Shown here: positions 22,522 to 32,983 of the stretch, piece after piece
Position numbering within the stretch: position 1 is the first letter of the stretch
Layout of the letters: each line of letters begins with the position of its first letter
DNA from: Anniella stebbinsi
Lineage: Eukaryota; Chordata; Lepidosauria; Squamata; Anniellidae
NCBI GenBank assembly: GCA_029215795.1
Contig: JARDYH010000004.1
Coordinates: forward strand, 28,710,001 to 28,774,000
Reading direction: 5' to 3'
DNA length: 64,000 nt
Translations under genes and position numbers: made by a program
Notes under the pieces: generated by a model
Databases searched by the model: none
What the model saw: only the letters and a program-made list of their open reading frames with translations
What the model was told of the DNA's origin: nothing

Positions 22522-24234
22522 CAGGTCCATAGAAAACCACATGGGCACCACATGTGGTCCATGAGTCCCCCACCCTTGATTTAGGCAGATGCAGCTTCTT
22601 TTGGGGGGCACAAGCACTTATATTTCCTGGGCAAATCCCTTTTGCCTGGTTGAGAAGTCTGTGTTCTCAGGAGATTAAGAGAGCAGTTTACAGGCGGAAA
22701 ATCTTGAAATAAAGTTCTTTCTGCTGCTTAGAATGGAGGGAGCCTCACTATCTGTCATTCACAGACTGTTCCATTGTGTTGAATCAGCATTCCCAAGGGT
22801 GCTCGAGGAATGTTGTACTTTCTGTTGCCTAGAGTATGCCTCGAGCTCCACAGTCTGTTAATCCCATAATAGTTATTTTTCATTAACTTCACATGTCCAT
22901 GCCAGCAGAAAAAAATCCCCACAAGCTTGACACAAAGGGCATCACCGAAGGGGAAAAGCCATTGAATAAATTTGAGTTTACTAGGCAAAACACTTACGGA
23001 AAACCAGTTCAGAGCCTTTTGAAATGGGCAGAAAGGATGCTAACCTTTGTATAGGGTTTTACAAGGGAAGGACAATTAGAAAGGATGCTAGGATTCCTCA
23101 ACATCCCCTATGGCTGGATTTGGCATCGGTCTGAGTGATCTGTCAGACCCACTTTTCAAGTTTCATCTTAAAAGAGAGTTGATTAAGGAGCTATTCTATA
23201 CTGACCTATGAAATCTTCGACAGTTTGAAAGTTAAGTGTGAATAACGGGAGAAGTGTGTTAGGGGGCGGAGTGAGGGTAGTCTCTCCCCCGACATGACCA
23301 GTTGGGAAACCCAAGAGCCATTTCCCACATTACATCACAGGAAACTTGGGTTTAATCTCACCTGTACAACCATGATACTTGTGTTGTAAAAGATATTCAT
23401 CACATTCATACATTTTTAGTAGTATGTTTAAAAGATGTAATGTTCAAAGTGGTTCTTGATCACAGGAGTCAGAAAGAGACAACAGCGATACAACTGGGTT
23501 CAAAAGAGAAAGGTACAAGTTCATGAAGGATAAGAATTTCAGTTGTGAAATTCAATTTTTTTGTGAATCCCCCAGAGAGCTTTGGCTATTGGATGGTATA
23601 GAAATGAAATAAATAAATAAATAAAAAGTGGTCAGGATAATCCTGTTGGAAGCTGGGATGAAATTCTGACCAATGTTGGTGAGATGCATTGCTGGGTCAC
23701 AACTCACAATTCTAACTCAGTGACAACTAGTGAAGACCTTCTTCATACATGGTCAGTGCATTGTGGTTGCCACTTCTCTGTGGCTGTATCCCTTCTGACC
23801 CTGGTAATGGCTGGAGGAATGAGTTACATGCCTGATCATGTGGCACTACTTGTGTTAGCATGTCTCCCTCACCCCTACTCCAGACTGGTTTGAGTAGCAG
23901 TACCCACACCAACCTGGTAATCGCAGGGGATCCTGCTTTGTTCGAACATTACCATAGCAATACAAGACCCAGCCCCTGGGAAAAGGCAGGCTTGACACTC
24001 TGGTAATATGGGGCATGAGTTATTGGTAGCCTGGCATTTTAAACGCATGGCAGACTGAAGGGCCAATTCCCATGAGGAAACCAATGTGTTAAAAACATGC
24101 TTTTATCTGAGCCATATTGTATTTTAACTTTCACAGCATGGCTGCCAGAACCTACTTGAACTGTGGATGGTAAAAGCAGTTGAATTGCAAGCGGGGCATA
24201 TGATAAAGCAATTATATTATGGACTTGGGTGCAG
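22522..24234. other. Intergenic, no gene seen
   Basis: Includes the LINE tail at 23563. The remainder is unassigned and has no open frame longer than about 80 codons. Confidence 0.5.
23563..23624 (+). mobile_element. L2-like LINE 3' tail
   Basis: GTGAATCCCCCAGAGAGCTTT, GGATGGTATAGAAATGAAAT then (AAAT)n. Confidence 0.75.
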
Positions 24235-24355
24235 ACTTCAATTGTGCTTGGAGTGGACTCCTTGAAATCAATGGGATTTATGTTAATCTTGACTAATAAG
24301 TCCCACTGATTTCAATGAGTCTGCTCCAAGCATGCTTAAATCTGGATTCCACAGC
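24235..24355. mobile_element. Foldback element (TTGAAATCAATGGGATTTA arms)
   Basis: GTGCTTGGAGTGGACTCCTT with GAAATCAATGGGATTTA pairs with TAAGTCCCACTGATTTCAAT and GAGTCTGCTCCAAGCATGC. Confidence 0.7.
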
Positions 24356-24462
24356 ATGCTGAATGGGTCAAGTTCCCAACAGTCTGTTCCAATTCATATG
24401 CAAAGTGGGAGCCATCACTTGTATGGAAGCAGAAAAGAAGAGATGGCATTAGCATTGACTAA

Positions 24463-24813
24463 TGTTTGTGTGCTTCACAAAAGATAGAGTTTGCTTGTAG
24501 GTCAAAGAAAAGTGCAGAGTGTGCTGGTTTAGTAGCAGCAAGAAGAGATAACAGCTGACTGTGCACATCTGGTATCAGGAGGTAACATGTAACTTCCTTT
24601 GCTGATGTATGGTGCTTATTGGACCTAAAGATATAAATACTTATCTGTGAGTTGTATTGCGGGGAAGATTGCCTCAGGATTGGGGGGGGGGGGAACACTC
24701 TGTCCGACTGCTTTCTTCCCTTGCAATTGCTTGAATAAACTGCCTCTGATTTGTTTGCTACCTAAATGCAGAGTGAAGGCTTGTTTTCGCCCACACCTGC
24801 TTGATGCCTAACA
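24463..24813 (+). mobile_element. Probable solo LTR of a retrovirus-like element
   Basis: A 351-bp segment begins TGTTTGTG and ends CCTAACA (TGTT/AACA inverted ends). It holds a TATA-like GATATAAATACTT at about 24628 and a poly(A) signal AATAAA at about 24733 followed by a GT/T-rich stretch, in the spacing of an LTR U3-R-U5. I found no target duplication and no internal retroviral genes nearby. It is an inert regulatory remnant. Confidence 0.55.
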
Positions 24814-25456
24814 GATGTCTAGCATGAGCCGAATGCTCCAAATGAGCACTCAAATGAGCAGAGGTCCAGTTCATCCTGTCTTTTGCCCCGAGTTCTCTTG
24901 GAAAAAGAAGAAACATCTGGAGCAGGACTCTGTGGCATTTGCATGGAGTGCCTAGTTCATATTAAATTAGCTTCGGCTACAAAAATGCATAGAAATGTAA
25001 TGAATAAAGAAATTCTCTTCACGCAGGAGGAAAGGCAAGGATTTGCTACTCTCATGAGAGTGATGGCACTGTTCTGTATATGAACCAGGGATCTATCTCT
25101 GAAGTTATGCGGGTGTGTTCAAAGCATGGACAAGACCACTAGAAACAGCTCTAAGCATCTAATTTCAGGGAGAATCACATCGTTTTTGGTAGGCATAAAA
25201 CCTTTGACGAGTACCCTGGCTGATGAATAATTTGGTGGAGCTGGAAAGCTTACCCACAGTCTCCAACAGAATCAAGGTCATCCAAACATGTATCAACTTG
25301 GCTATAGTCTCTCAGATTCCCTGGATCCTGAAATCCTGATCCCTAATAGGTCATCCCCACTCTTGCTGGTTCACTTAAATGAGAAGCTGAGCATCCCCAA
25401 AGCAACAAATTTCAAGCACACACATTCACTACATGCATGTATGATGGACTGCCTAT
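24814..25456. other. Intergenic, no gene seen
   Basis: Single-copy looking. A 119-codon open frame (25288..25647) runs into the (ATT)n tract and is judged spurious. Confidence 0.5.
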
Positions 25457-25552
25457 GCCAGGGTTGGGCAAATTGTGACCTTTCAGATGTTTGGGGCTAC
25501 AGCCCTCACGATTCCTTACCCATTGGCTATGCCGGTTTTGGCTACTGGGAGA

Positions 25553-25595
<43 letters not shown>

Positions 25596-25812
25596 ATTTA
25601 TATACCGCCCCATAGCTGAAGCTCTCTGGGCAGTTTACAAAAATTGAAAGATTGAACATTAAAAAGTCAATATACAAAATTTAAAACCATAAAACATAAA
25701 ACAGCTGATATTTAAAACACTTTAAACTTTTAAGCCTGGCCACAAAGTCAGTTAAAACCTCAACTTAAGCTGTTAGTTGTAGGCCAAAACATCTGGAGGG
25801 ACACAAATTGCC
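25457..25812. mobile_element. Foldback element (same family) split by a LINE tail
   Basis: The left arm 25457..25552 (CAGGGTTGGGCAAATTGTGA, CAGATGTTTGGGGCTACAGC) and right arm 25775..25812 (GTTGTAGGCCAAAACATCTG, GAGGGACACAAATTGCC) are complementary and flank the LINE tail. Confidence 0.76.
25553..25774 (-). mobile_element. L2-like LINE 3' end, reverse, with (TTA)n tail
   Basis: It starts with about 13 TTA/ATT units (25553..25592), the LINE tail read in reverse, then CATTTATATACCGCCCCATA and GCTGAAGCTCTCTGGGCAGT, the complement of the tail seen at 35.7 kb. Confidence 0.8.
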
Positions 25813-25829
25813 TACATCCACATGAACCT

Positions 25830-26187
25830 GCTTAGACCCTAAGATCACAGCCTGAGAGGCTCTTCTCTCTGATCCGCCACCAAGTTGGTGGGTACTAGGG
25901 CTTTTCCAGTGGTGGACCCATACTCGTGGAATTCCTTCCCCTGAGAACTTGACTTGGCCCTTTCTCTTTTCTCCTTTAAGCAGTTTAAAATAAATAAAAT
26001 AAATCCTGCCAACCTTTTCTTGGTTTTATTGCTGGTCTCCCATACACATTTTTAATCAGATGTTGTTTTTATATATTTTTTAATCCCTCCCCCCCCCCCC
26101 AAAAAAACCCTGTCTCGTTGTAAGTTGCCTTGTGAGGGCTCACCCTCAAAGATGCGGGAGAAATATATAAGCAAATAAATAAACATT
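25830..26187 (+). mobile_element. LINE 3' end, diverged, (AAAT)n tail
   Basis: CTCTGATCCGCCACCAAGTT, TGGAATTCCTTCCCCTGAGA resemble the ORF2 end and 3' UTR; it ends TGCGGGAGAAATATATAAGC and AAATAAATAAA. It contains a C-run at about 26088. Confidence 0.7.
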
Positions 26188-26204
26188 CCAAAACCATTTT
26201 AAAG

Positions 26205-26283
26205 GCTAAATGGGCTGGCTGGGGAATGCTGGGATTTCCAGGACATGTTTTGGTCAAACATGCACAGGATTGTGCCCTAATTC
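26205..26283. mobile_element. Half copy of the CAATCCTATGCATG foldback
   Basis: Right arm only: GGCTGGGGAATGCTGGGATT then AAACATGCACAGGATTGTGC. Confidence 0.68.
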
Positions 26284-26458
26284 TCCTTAAAACAGAACAG
26301 AACAAAACTAGAGACCACAATGCAGAATCACAAAATGGCCTCTTGAATGGATTGCTAGCACAACTTCATTTATTCAGACATCACTAGCAACATAATAGTC
26401 ACAATAGAGGGTTGCTCGTCACTGAGACTCCTGGGGTGCATCCAGATTACGCACTAAG

Positions 26459-26615
26459 CCAATGGAGGCTGGTGGCTCTGATGTCTGTGGGGTGTGGATC
26501 TGCTCTGGGCTTCACTCAATATTTTAAAGAAGCTCCTTTGGAGTTCTGACTGGCTCTGACTGAAACCCAGAGTGGATTTACTGCCCCACTGACATCGGAG
26601 CCACCAGCTTCCACT
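26459..26615. mobile_element. Foldback element (CCAATGGAGGCTGGTGGCTC arms)
   Basis: CCAATGGAGGCTGGTGGCTC TGATGTC pairs with GACATCGGAGCCACCAGCTT CCACTGC; the inner part pairs around CTCTGGG / CCCAGAG. Confidence 0.75.
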
Positions 26616-27398
26616 GCACTACGCCATAAGTGAAGTCTATCTCTGAAAAGCAAATATCTTTGTACGGGCCTGAGCAAACCTCTTCTCTCAATGCCATAAT
26701 GATCCCACAACTGAATGGACCTGGGCAAGCAGAAGACCTGTGTCATGGCACGCAAGGGGCATGTGTGAACATCCATCTGTCCCCTTTCAAAGCCGTCCAG
26801 AGAATGTGCCCGGATAGTTATCCAAATCCACCCCCCTCCCATAACTCCGCATTCAATACGGGATATGGACCATGGGGCAAGTCCTTATGTATAGAACTTT
26901 TCTATGTGTACCCAGTTGCATTTAAGATGCACATTCCTCATTCCCCGGGAACTTCGGCTGTCATGTTGCTATACCCTTTACACTTGCTTTACCTCTCTCA
27001 AATATGAAAGGCAACAAACATCTGCCCCGCCACTCTGTTGAGTGCCACACTAGAAAACCCAGCCCAACACAATCTGCTGTCAATAAAGAGGATTTTGTCC
27101 GGTCCACTGCCAGCCCAAAGAACGAGAGTATGTTTCTGGGTAGAAGGCAGCTTTCCCCAAAAGGAAAAGTGTATTTTGATACATTTGAACCTCATGTCAA
27201 AGAGGCAAATGTGTATTAAGGCTTCATAACACAATTATCTCTCCGCAGAAATTAACTCACTTCTGATGTTACATTAGACGGTATTAGCTCTTCTCAGCGT
27301 ATGCAGGCCCGATCATATCAACTACGTTTGTGCATAGGAGAATGCGATAGCGTAGGTGTGAAGGGACCACCTTAGACCATAGTCATATATAACAGAGC
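26616..27398. other. Intergenic, no gene seen
   Basis: A 125-codon open frame on the + strand (26630..27007) has no recognised domain. The sequence is not an obvious repeat, so an unrecognised exon cannot be excluded. Confidence 0.4.
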
Positions 27399-27940
27399 AA
27401 GGGGGAAGCAACCACTTTTGGTCTGGGGTCCGGATCACATCCTCAGACCAAGCTGGCAGGCTGGATGACATCAAAGGGGTGGGTCCCCACCCCAAAGCCC
27501 CTCCCCCTCCCATATTATCTACCCCCACCCATTCCCCTCCCCACAATCAGTCTGTTGCTTCCTGCGCCACTCACATCCCGACTGGGGCACGAGCAGGGAC
27601 TCAGCTGGTGCTTGCATGAGATGGGTCCTGCAAGCCCCCGCCAAGCCACACTGCTCTTTCCTGTACCACTTGTGTCCCAATTGGGGCACAAAAGGCAAGG
27701 AAAGGGATTTGACCTGCACCTTTAGGAGTGGCTTCTGCAAGCCCCAGTTGACTGGTACAAGGAATCCTAAGTTTATCGGATAGGTGATAAGAAAGGGATT
27801 CCTGTTTGCTCATCTACTGATGGGGATTCCTCTTCCCCAGGGGGCAGGGCTTGGTAAAGGGGCAGGGCTTGAAAAGGGCCAGGGGAGGATGCTCAATCTT
27901 ACACATGCCAGATTGGGCTGGAGGTTGCCGTCCCCTGTAC
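27399..27940. repeat. GC-rich block with about 100-bp imperfect tandem units
   Basis: 27558..27650 and 27656..27755 share TTCCTG..CCACT..GTCCC / ACTGGGGCAC, and GGGTCCTGCAAGCCCC / GGCTTCTGCAAGCCCC. The outer parts (AAGCAACCACTTTTGG / GGAGGTTGCCGTCCCCTG) may be degenerate inverted ends of a DNA transposon. Confidence 0.55.
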
Positions 27941-27952
27941 TACAGTATCAGT

Positions 27953-27996
<44 letters not shown>
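27953..27996. repeat. (ATC)n microsatellite
   Basis: About 15 ATC units. Confidence 0.95.
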
Positions 27997-28162
27997 AACA
28001 GCATTGCATCCCTTTTCCTTTTAACTCCTGGAAGTGTTAATTTGCTTATAATGAACTCATCCGTTCTGATGAGTGCTACAGACAGGCCTGAATAACTGCT
28101 CGAACTCAAGTTTTTCAAACATGCTCAAAGGGAGAGCAGCCATGGCTTCTTTCTTCCAGTAG

Positions 28163-28302
28163 CTCAGCTTTCCCCACCCTGGATCACTCCAGATGTGTTG
28201 GGACTACAGCTCCTTCAGTCCGATCAGTGGCTGGGCTGGTTGAGGATGATGGGAGCTGTAATCCAGCACATCTGGACGGCACCAGATTGGGGAAGGCTGC
28301 AG
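28163..28302. mobile_element. Foldback element (CCAACCTGGTGCCCTCCAG family)
   Basis: Arms CAGCTTTCCCCACCCTGGAT / GCACCAGATTGGGGAAGGCT and GGGACTACAGCTCCTTCAGT / TGATGGGAGCTGTAATCCAG. Confidence 0.85.
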
Positions 28303-28869
28303 TACACATTTTGTTTGTTTCCTTTTGCACCCAACACAAACTGAGCTAATCAAGTCCGCCCAACACCTCTAGCCCATCTAAGGACGATCATAAAGGGCAG
28401 GCAGCACACCCAGCCATGTTTCCCATTCATCATTTTCTTGCTTAATGTCCACCATGAAGAAGAGTTCTGCAAAAACAATCGCTCGCTCACTGTATTGTGC
28501 CATTTTAGCTGGTCCTAATGATGGCATTATGATACTGTTGCTGGTTTGAGTCTTACTTCTGTGTGTCAGGTGGAGTTATAAGTCCTTGAGTCCAATGAAG
28601 ATAAAGCCCACTTACTTTTCCCTTGCTACCGGCTGGAGCTTGCACGTGTGTTTAGAGTCTTTGTTGAAAATCTTTCTTCCACCATCATAATCACTGCTCA
28701 TTGAGGCAGGGGACTCCCAATACGAGAAAAGTATTGGGAGATGCAGCACCTTCCATAATGAGGTAAATGTATGTGCTAACACTAAGACACCTTCAAAGAT
28801 ACCTCCTGCATATTCCAGGCTTCTCTGCACACCAAGACCAGTATGGAATAATAATCTAATTAGTTACTT

Positions 28870-28968
28870 GAGCACAGGGGTGGGTAAGCTGGGGGTTCTC
28901 CAGATGTTGTAGTATCTCAGCTCCAGTCATCATTGACTATTGGCCATACTGCCTGGGGATGGTGAGTT
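28870..28968. mobile_element. Half copy of the same foldback family
   Basis: GGGTGGGTAAGCTGGGGGTT, CTCCAGATGTTGTAGTATCT, CATTGACTATTGGCCATACT; the right arm is missing. Confidence 0.62.
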
Positions 28969-29157
28969 GAGGTCCTACATCAGCTGGAAAACCACAACTT
29001 CTCCAGCTCTTGACATAAGAGACCTTACTGCAGGGATGGTCACTCTCACATGGAGAGTCTCCATACCATCACCAGTAGCTGCCAGGAACATAAAACATCG
29101 ACTCTCTCTCCACATGATGGTAATCATGGAAGACATAAGACACCTGCTTAGGACAGA

Positions 29158-29347
29158 AGTGTGGCTGTGTGCTAGGGAACATGTTTTGCATGCAGAAGGT
29201 CCCAGGTTCAATTCCTGGCACCTCTAGGTAGGGCTAGGAGAAAACCCTGTCTGAAACACTGAAGAGCTACTGCCAGTTAGTGTCAACAATACTGGGCTAG
29301 ATGGACCAATGGTCTGACTCAGCTCAAGACAGCTTCCTATGTTCGTA
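29158..29347 (+). mobile_element. tRNA-derived SINE
   Basis: B box CCCAGGTTCAATTCCTGGC, body blocks ACCCTGTCTGAAACACTGAAG and ACTGGGCTAGATGGACCAA, and 3' end CAGCTTCCTATGTTCG. The A box is degraded (GGCTGTGTGCTAGGGAAC). Confidence 0.86.
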
Positions 29348-29351
29348 AATG

Positions 29352-29780
29352 AAAGTCCATTTAGTCCAGCATCCTTTCCCACAGTGGCTAGCCTGATGTT
29401 TCTAAGAAGCTCAACAGCAGGGCATAAAGGCATCAGCCCTTCTCCACTGTTGGCCCTCAGCCATTGGTATCCAGAAGCATGCTGCCTCTGAACATGAAGG
29501 CTCCCATTTAGCCATCATGGCTGTTGATAGACCTATCCTCCATGCATTCATCTAATCTCCTTTTAAAGCTATCTATGCCAATGGCTACCATTGCATCTTG
29601 TGGCAATGAATGCCACAAATTAATCCTGCATGGTGTGAAAAAAGTACTTCCTTTGCTCTACCCTTGAACCTACTGTCCATCAATTTCGCTGAGTGGCTAC
29701 TAGTACTAGTGTTGAGAGGGGAAGGGGAAAAATATCTATCCACATTCTCTACGCCATGCATAGTTTTGTAAAATCATCCA
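29352..29780 (-). mobile_element. CR1-superfamily LINE 3' end, diverged
   Basis: The layout matches 19809..20300: GTCCATTTAGTCCAGCATCC, then GCTGTTGATAGACC, a TTTAAAGCTATC block, the AGTACTTCCTTTGCTCTACC block and the final GCCATGCATAGTTTTGTA. It directly follows a tRNA-SINE (29158..29347), and the first AACATAAGAAGAGC bases are missing. Confidence 0.75.
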
Positions 29781-30808
29781 TTTCATTCTAATCACTAAGA
29801 GATGGGAGAATTGATCATGGGGAACCAAATGGCACCCCCCCAAGTGATCGTAACATGCGCTCCATCCCTTATCCAGCACATCCAAGCATCACAACCCCAC
29901 CCCCATTGTTCTTCATCTGCTTTGGATCGATTTAGAATCATCCTAGGCTACATCAGCTAGGTCACTGGTAGCTTCCATGGTTTCTATCAGACAGACATTT
30001 ATAAGGCAAGTCAGGAGATTACTTCTTCTATCATTTCGGCTATGTAAAAGCCATAAACAAGAATTTGTCACAGCAGACAGGATAATCTTGACAACCAGTA
30101 CCCAGTCTCTTTGGCAACAGTTACAAGATAAATCATAAATTGGGACATGAAAATGGGCTGGATGCAAAATAAGGTTGAGTGTCAACCAGTTGGTAGATGG
30201 TAGAAGTGCATTTGGCTGCATTTGGACTGAGGACATGAGGTCAAGAGGATGTGTGGCAATTTGTGGGATGGGAGTTGAATGCAAAAAAAAGGCCATCTTT
30301 TAAAAACACGTATATTTGGTTGTGCAATAAGTCTATTTGCCAGACTCCAGTCTTGCATTTCCAATTCAAACTGGAAACCTTGACACCTGCCTATAGGCCA
30401 TACCTGAGGGATCCTTGCAGCACTGCCCCCAGTAGGGAAACTGGCATCTTTAAAAGCAGTGTATAATGGCAAAGCTGCCCTCGTTTGCTGCTTTGGAGGG
30501 CTGAGATACAGGTGGTATTGAGAAGCATAGTATTTTGGCCATTTGGCTCCAAGTGTTCCTTGTTGGGTAGAGGATTGAGTGAGTCACAGTGTACAGTGTC
30601 CTAGTGGAATACTGGAAATCCAGATGCATAAGATAAATGGCTATGGTTGATTAGTTCAGCAGGAGGTTACCGCACAAGTGCTTCTGGAGGAGGTCTGAGA
30701 ATGAATGAGTCCACAATGGCAGAGATCATGTTCCTGCAACCACCTCACTAGCAACTTGCCTGCTGTCTGATGCCAGAATAGAACTAAAGTCCCTGATCCA
30801 CAGTCCAT
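29781..30808 (-). other. KCNS1 3' flank and probable 3' UTR
   Basis: This is mostly single-copy sequence immediately downstream of the KCNS1 stop on the minus strand. It should contain the 3' UTR, but I did not find a canonical AATAAA or ATTAAA hexamer on the minus strand before the LINE tail at 29780. The polyadenylation site is therefore unplaced. Confidence 0.4.
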
Positions 30809-31243
30809 TCAATGAATTGGGAGGATGTTTCTGGTGAGGTCATCATCCCTCTGGAAGACTTCACTTAAAATCTCTGACTCTTGGCTGGGGTAGTTCTCAG
30901 AGTCCTCTGGCGTCTTCTTGTCGCTGTTCCGCACGGCCGCCTCAAGGGCCTTCTGCCTGCGGTAGAAGTGGGAGAACTTGTTGAAGATGATGGTGATGGG
31001 CAGCGCCACCACCAAAATCCCACCCAGGATGCAACCAGAAGCTGCCAGCTTGCCGGCCACAGTCACCGGCACAACGTCTCCGTAGCCTACAGTTGTCATG
31101 CTAACCGTCCCCCACCACCAGCAGGCCGGGATAGTGTCAAAACCGACATCTTCCTCCTTTTCTGCAGTGTAGGCCACTCCAGAGAAAACACACACACCAA
31201 CAGCCAAGTACAGGAGAAGAATTCCCACTTCTCTGTAGCTGTG
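30809..31243 (-). CDS. KCNS1: KCNS1 (Kv9.1) coding exon 2: S5, pore, S6, C-terminus
   Basis: This exon encodes residues 323 to 466 and the TGA stop at 30809-30811. It starts at HSYREVG after a strong acceptor (pyrimidine-rich tract ending TTTTCAG), directly in phase with the exon ending LGATLK. It holds S5 (about 325-345), the CWWW pore helix, the selectivity filter TTVGYGD (372-378), and S6 ending near [11 protein letters not shown]. The S6 hinge reads LPIT (P404, I405, T406) instead of the PVP of conducting Kv channels, which is the substitution known for silent Kv9 subunits. The tail after the conserved [10 protein letters not shown] is about 38 residues, rich in Asp, Glu and Ser, and shorter than and unlike the mammalian tail. 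Total protein length is 466 residues, against about 526 in human as I remember it. Confidence 0.95.
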   Translation of the reverse strand, partial: HSYREVGILLLYLAVGVCVFSGVAYTAEKEEDVGFDTIPACWWWGTVSMTTVGYGDVVPVTVAGKLAASGCILGGILVVALPITIIFNKFSHFYRRQKALEAAVRNSDKKTPEDSENYPSQESEILSEVFQRDDDLTRNILPIH

Positions 31244-31513
31244 CTGAAAAGGAAAACAGAGAAAAATGGTCATGGATGGGGGGCAGTTTTAGGCCTCAGG
31301 ACCAATAAATGAGATTCGTTGTGTGAAGGGAAGCCACAGGCCCATCTTGGCTTTTCTATTCCGTGAGAATCAGGTTGGTCCCTTCCCCCTTGCACCAGAG
31401 ACATTTCAGTTTCAATCACGTAGGAAAGATAGGTGGCAAACACCATGAATCACTTGGGATGGAACTACACATTACCTCAGTGCATTTCCAATCCTGCATT
31501 TGCTAACGTTTTG

Positions 31514-31975
31514 GGAACATAGGAAGCTGACTTATACCAAGTCATGCCGTTGGTCCATCTAGACCAATAATGTCTACGCCAGCCGTGTTGAACCTCCTTC
31601 AGCCTGAGGACCGAATTCCATTTTAGAGACGCTCTCGGGGACCGCATTCCAGTAGTGGGAGGGGCCAAAGGGAAAATGGGTGTGGCCAAATACCAGCAGA
31701 TGACAGTTTAGAGGGCTTACAGCCAGTAACTAAGACTTAGGAGAGGCATTTTGAGCTTTTAGAATTGGGGGGGGGGAACTGCACAAGAGCTGGAACCCAC
31801 CACATAACTGGTGGTCAGTGGGAAAGGGGTGGGACCAGGCAATTTGGGAAACCCCGGAAGAGAGTTTTTTGCACCCTTGGTTTATATAGACTGGAGGCAG
31901 CTCTCTAGGGTTCCAGCCAGGAGTATTTCCTAGCCCTACCTGGAAATGGACTTGGGATGTTTTGCATGCCAAGGG
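31514..31975 (-). mobile_element. tRNA-derived SINE, reverse, split by another element
   Basis: As + strand it begins with the complement of the SINE 3' end (GAACATAGGAAGCTGACTTA, then TTGGTCCATCTAGACC) at 31514..31578, is interrupted, and resumes at about 31886 with AGACTGGAGGCAGCTCTC and CCTGGAAATGGACTTGGGAT. The tRNA head is mostly lost near a (GT)n run at 31977. Confidence 0.78.
31579..31882. mobile_element. DNA-transposon-like element inside the reverse SINE
   Basis: The block contains TTCAGCCTGAGGACCGAATTC, TGCATTCCAGTAG-type text (GCATTCCAGTAGTGGGAGGG), a G-run and CTGCACAAGAGCTGG. It matches 10630..11001 in order, so both are copies of one family. This copy lies inside a KCNS1-intron SINE. 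Confidence 0.7.
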
Positions 31976-32769
31976 TGTGTGTGTGTATTTAGCCGTTCCT
32001 ATGTCCACCAATTGTGCCCTGCAAATTCCACCTCCTGAGGTTGTTCCCTGCCTCACACCCACCCCAAGCTGGGCTTAGTCATAGTCTCAGAGCTCAACTA
32101 CGAAGAAAAACAAATGGACTTTTAAAAAATGGCTGCAAAGGCCTTTGCAGGGGAGAATCAGCAGGCAAGGTAAAGGTTCAGCATCTCTCCCACCAATTCT
32201 TCCCTGCATGCCCCCCCTCCCACTGCCCTGCATCAGTGTTGAGGGAAACACAGTCTGGAGTGCCATGGGTCACTTCAGCTGCATCTCCATTTGGTGCATG
32301 TTTAAAAATAATGTTTCACTTTTTCCTGGAAGATTTTCAGGCTGTACACAGTGCGCCATTCGGCCCCAGCAAATCAGTGCTGAGCAGTCCCTGAAACGGA
32401 GAGCAGCCTCCTATGCCACATCCCTCCCTCCTGCTTCGAGCTTCAATGACCTCGCAGTGCAGACACACCGCTGCACGAGTTCACATGAAACCCAATTTGC
32501 AACCTCTTCATGTTTTACAGCTGACATCTTTGAAATGGCTCGTTGCAGATGTCTTTTCTTTTCTGGCTGCAGAATTGCACGGTTCCTAATCGGTATAATA
32601 AAATACACTCATATTTCTTTCCTCTTTTATTTGGATGGTGGCGGTGGGGAGCCATTTTTAGTGCAGGGAAAATAATAATAATTAACTGCAAGCAGGCAAC
32701 TTTCTGCTGTCATTCAAACTCTTTGCAGAATGCCCCCTGCAGCGATCTCGAACATGCTTAGTCTGTTGA

Positions 32770-32945
32770 AGGCTGCAATCCTATATCCACTTACCCGAGA
32801 GCAAGCTCCATTGAACTCAATGGAACTTACTCCTGGGTAAGGTTTAGACTGTAAGCTTGGAGGCAGGAACTGTCTAGCTTTACTGACTGTGTGTAAGTTG
32901 CTGCTTAGCCTTTTTTGTCTGAGGAGCATAATAAAAATTACTTCA
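32770..32945. repeat. GGCTGCAATCCTATAT repeat followed by a LINE-like tail, in KCNS1 intron
   Basis: GGCTGCAATCCTATATCCAC, GCTCCATTGAACTCAATGGA (a palindrome) is a common squamate dispersed repeat. A LINE-like tail (AGGAGCATAATAAAAATTAC) follows. Confidence 0.6.
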
Positions 32946-32983
32946 AACAAACAAATAGTATTGCCTTGTGAATTTCACTGACT

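Larger units (their letters stand above)
27997..29157. other. Intergenic, no gene seen
   Basis: Holds the two foldback copies at 28163 and 28870. The rest is single-copy looking. Confidence 0.5.

Noticed and set aside
27953..27996. CRISPR-like array
   Set aside because: These are simple trinucleotide units without spacers, in a vertebrate genome. The minisatellite at 16747 was rejected for the same reason.
30881..31312. 143-codon open frame on the + strand opposite KCNS1 exon 2
   Set aside because: It is the antisense shadow of the conserved pore exon; composition follows the coding strand.
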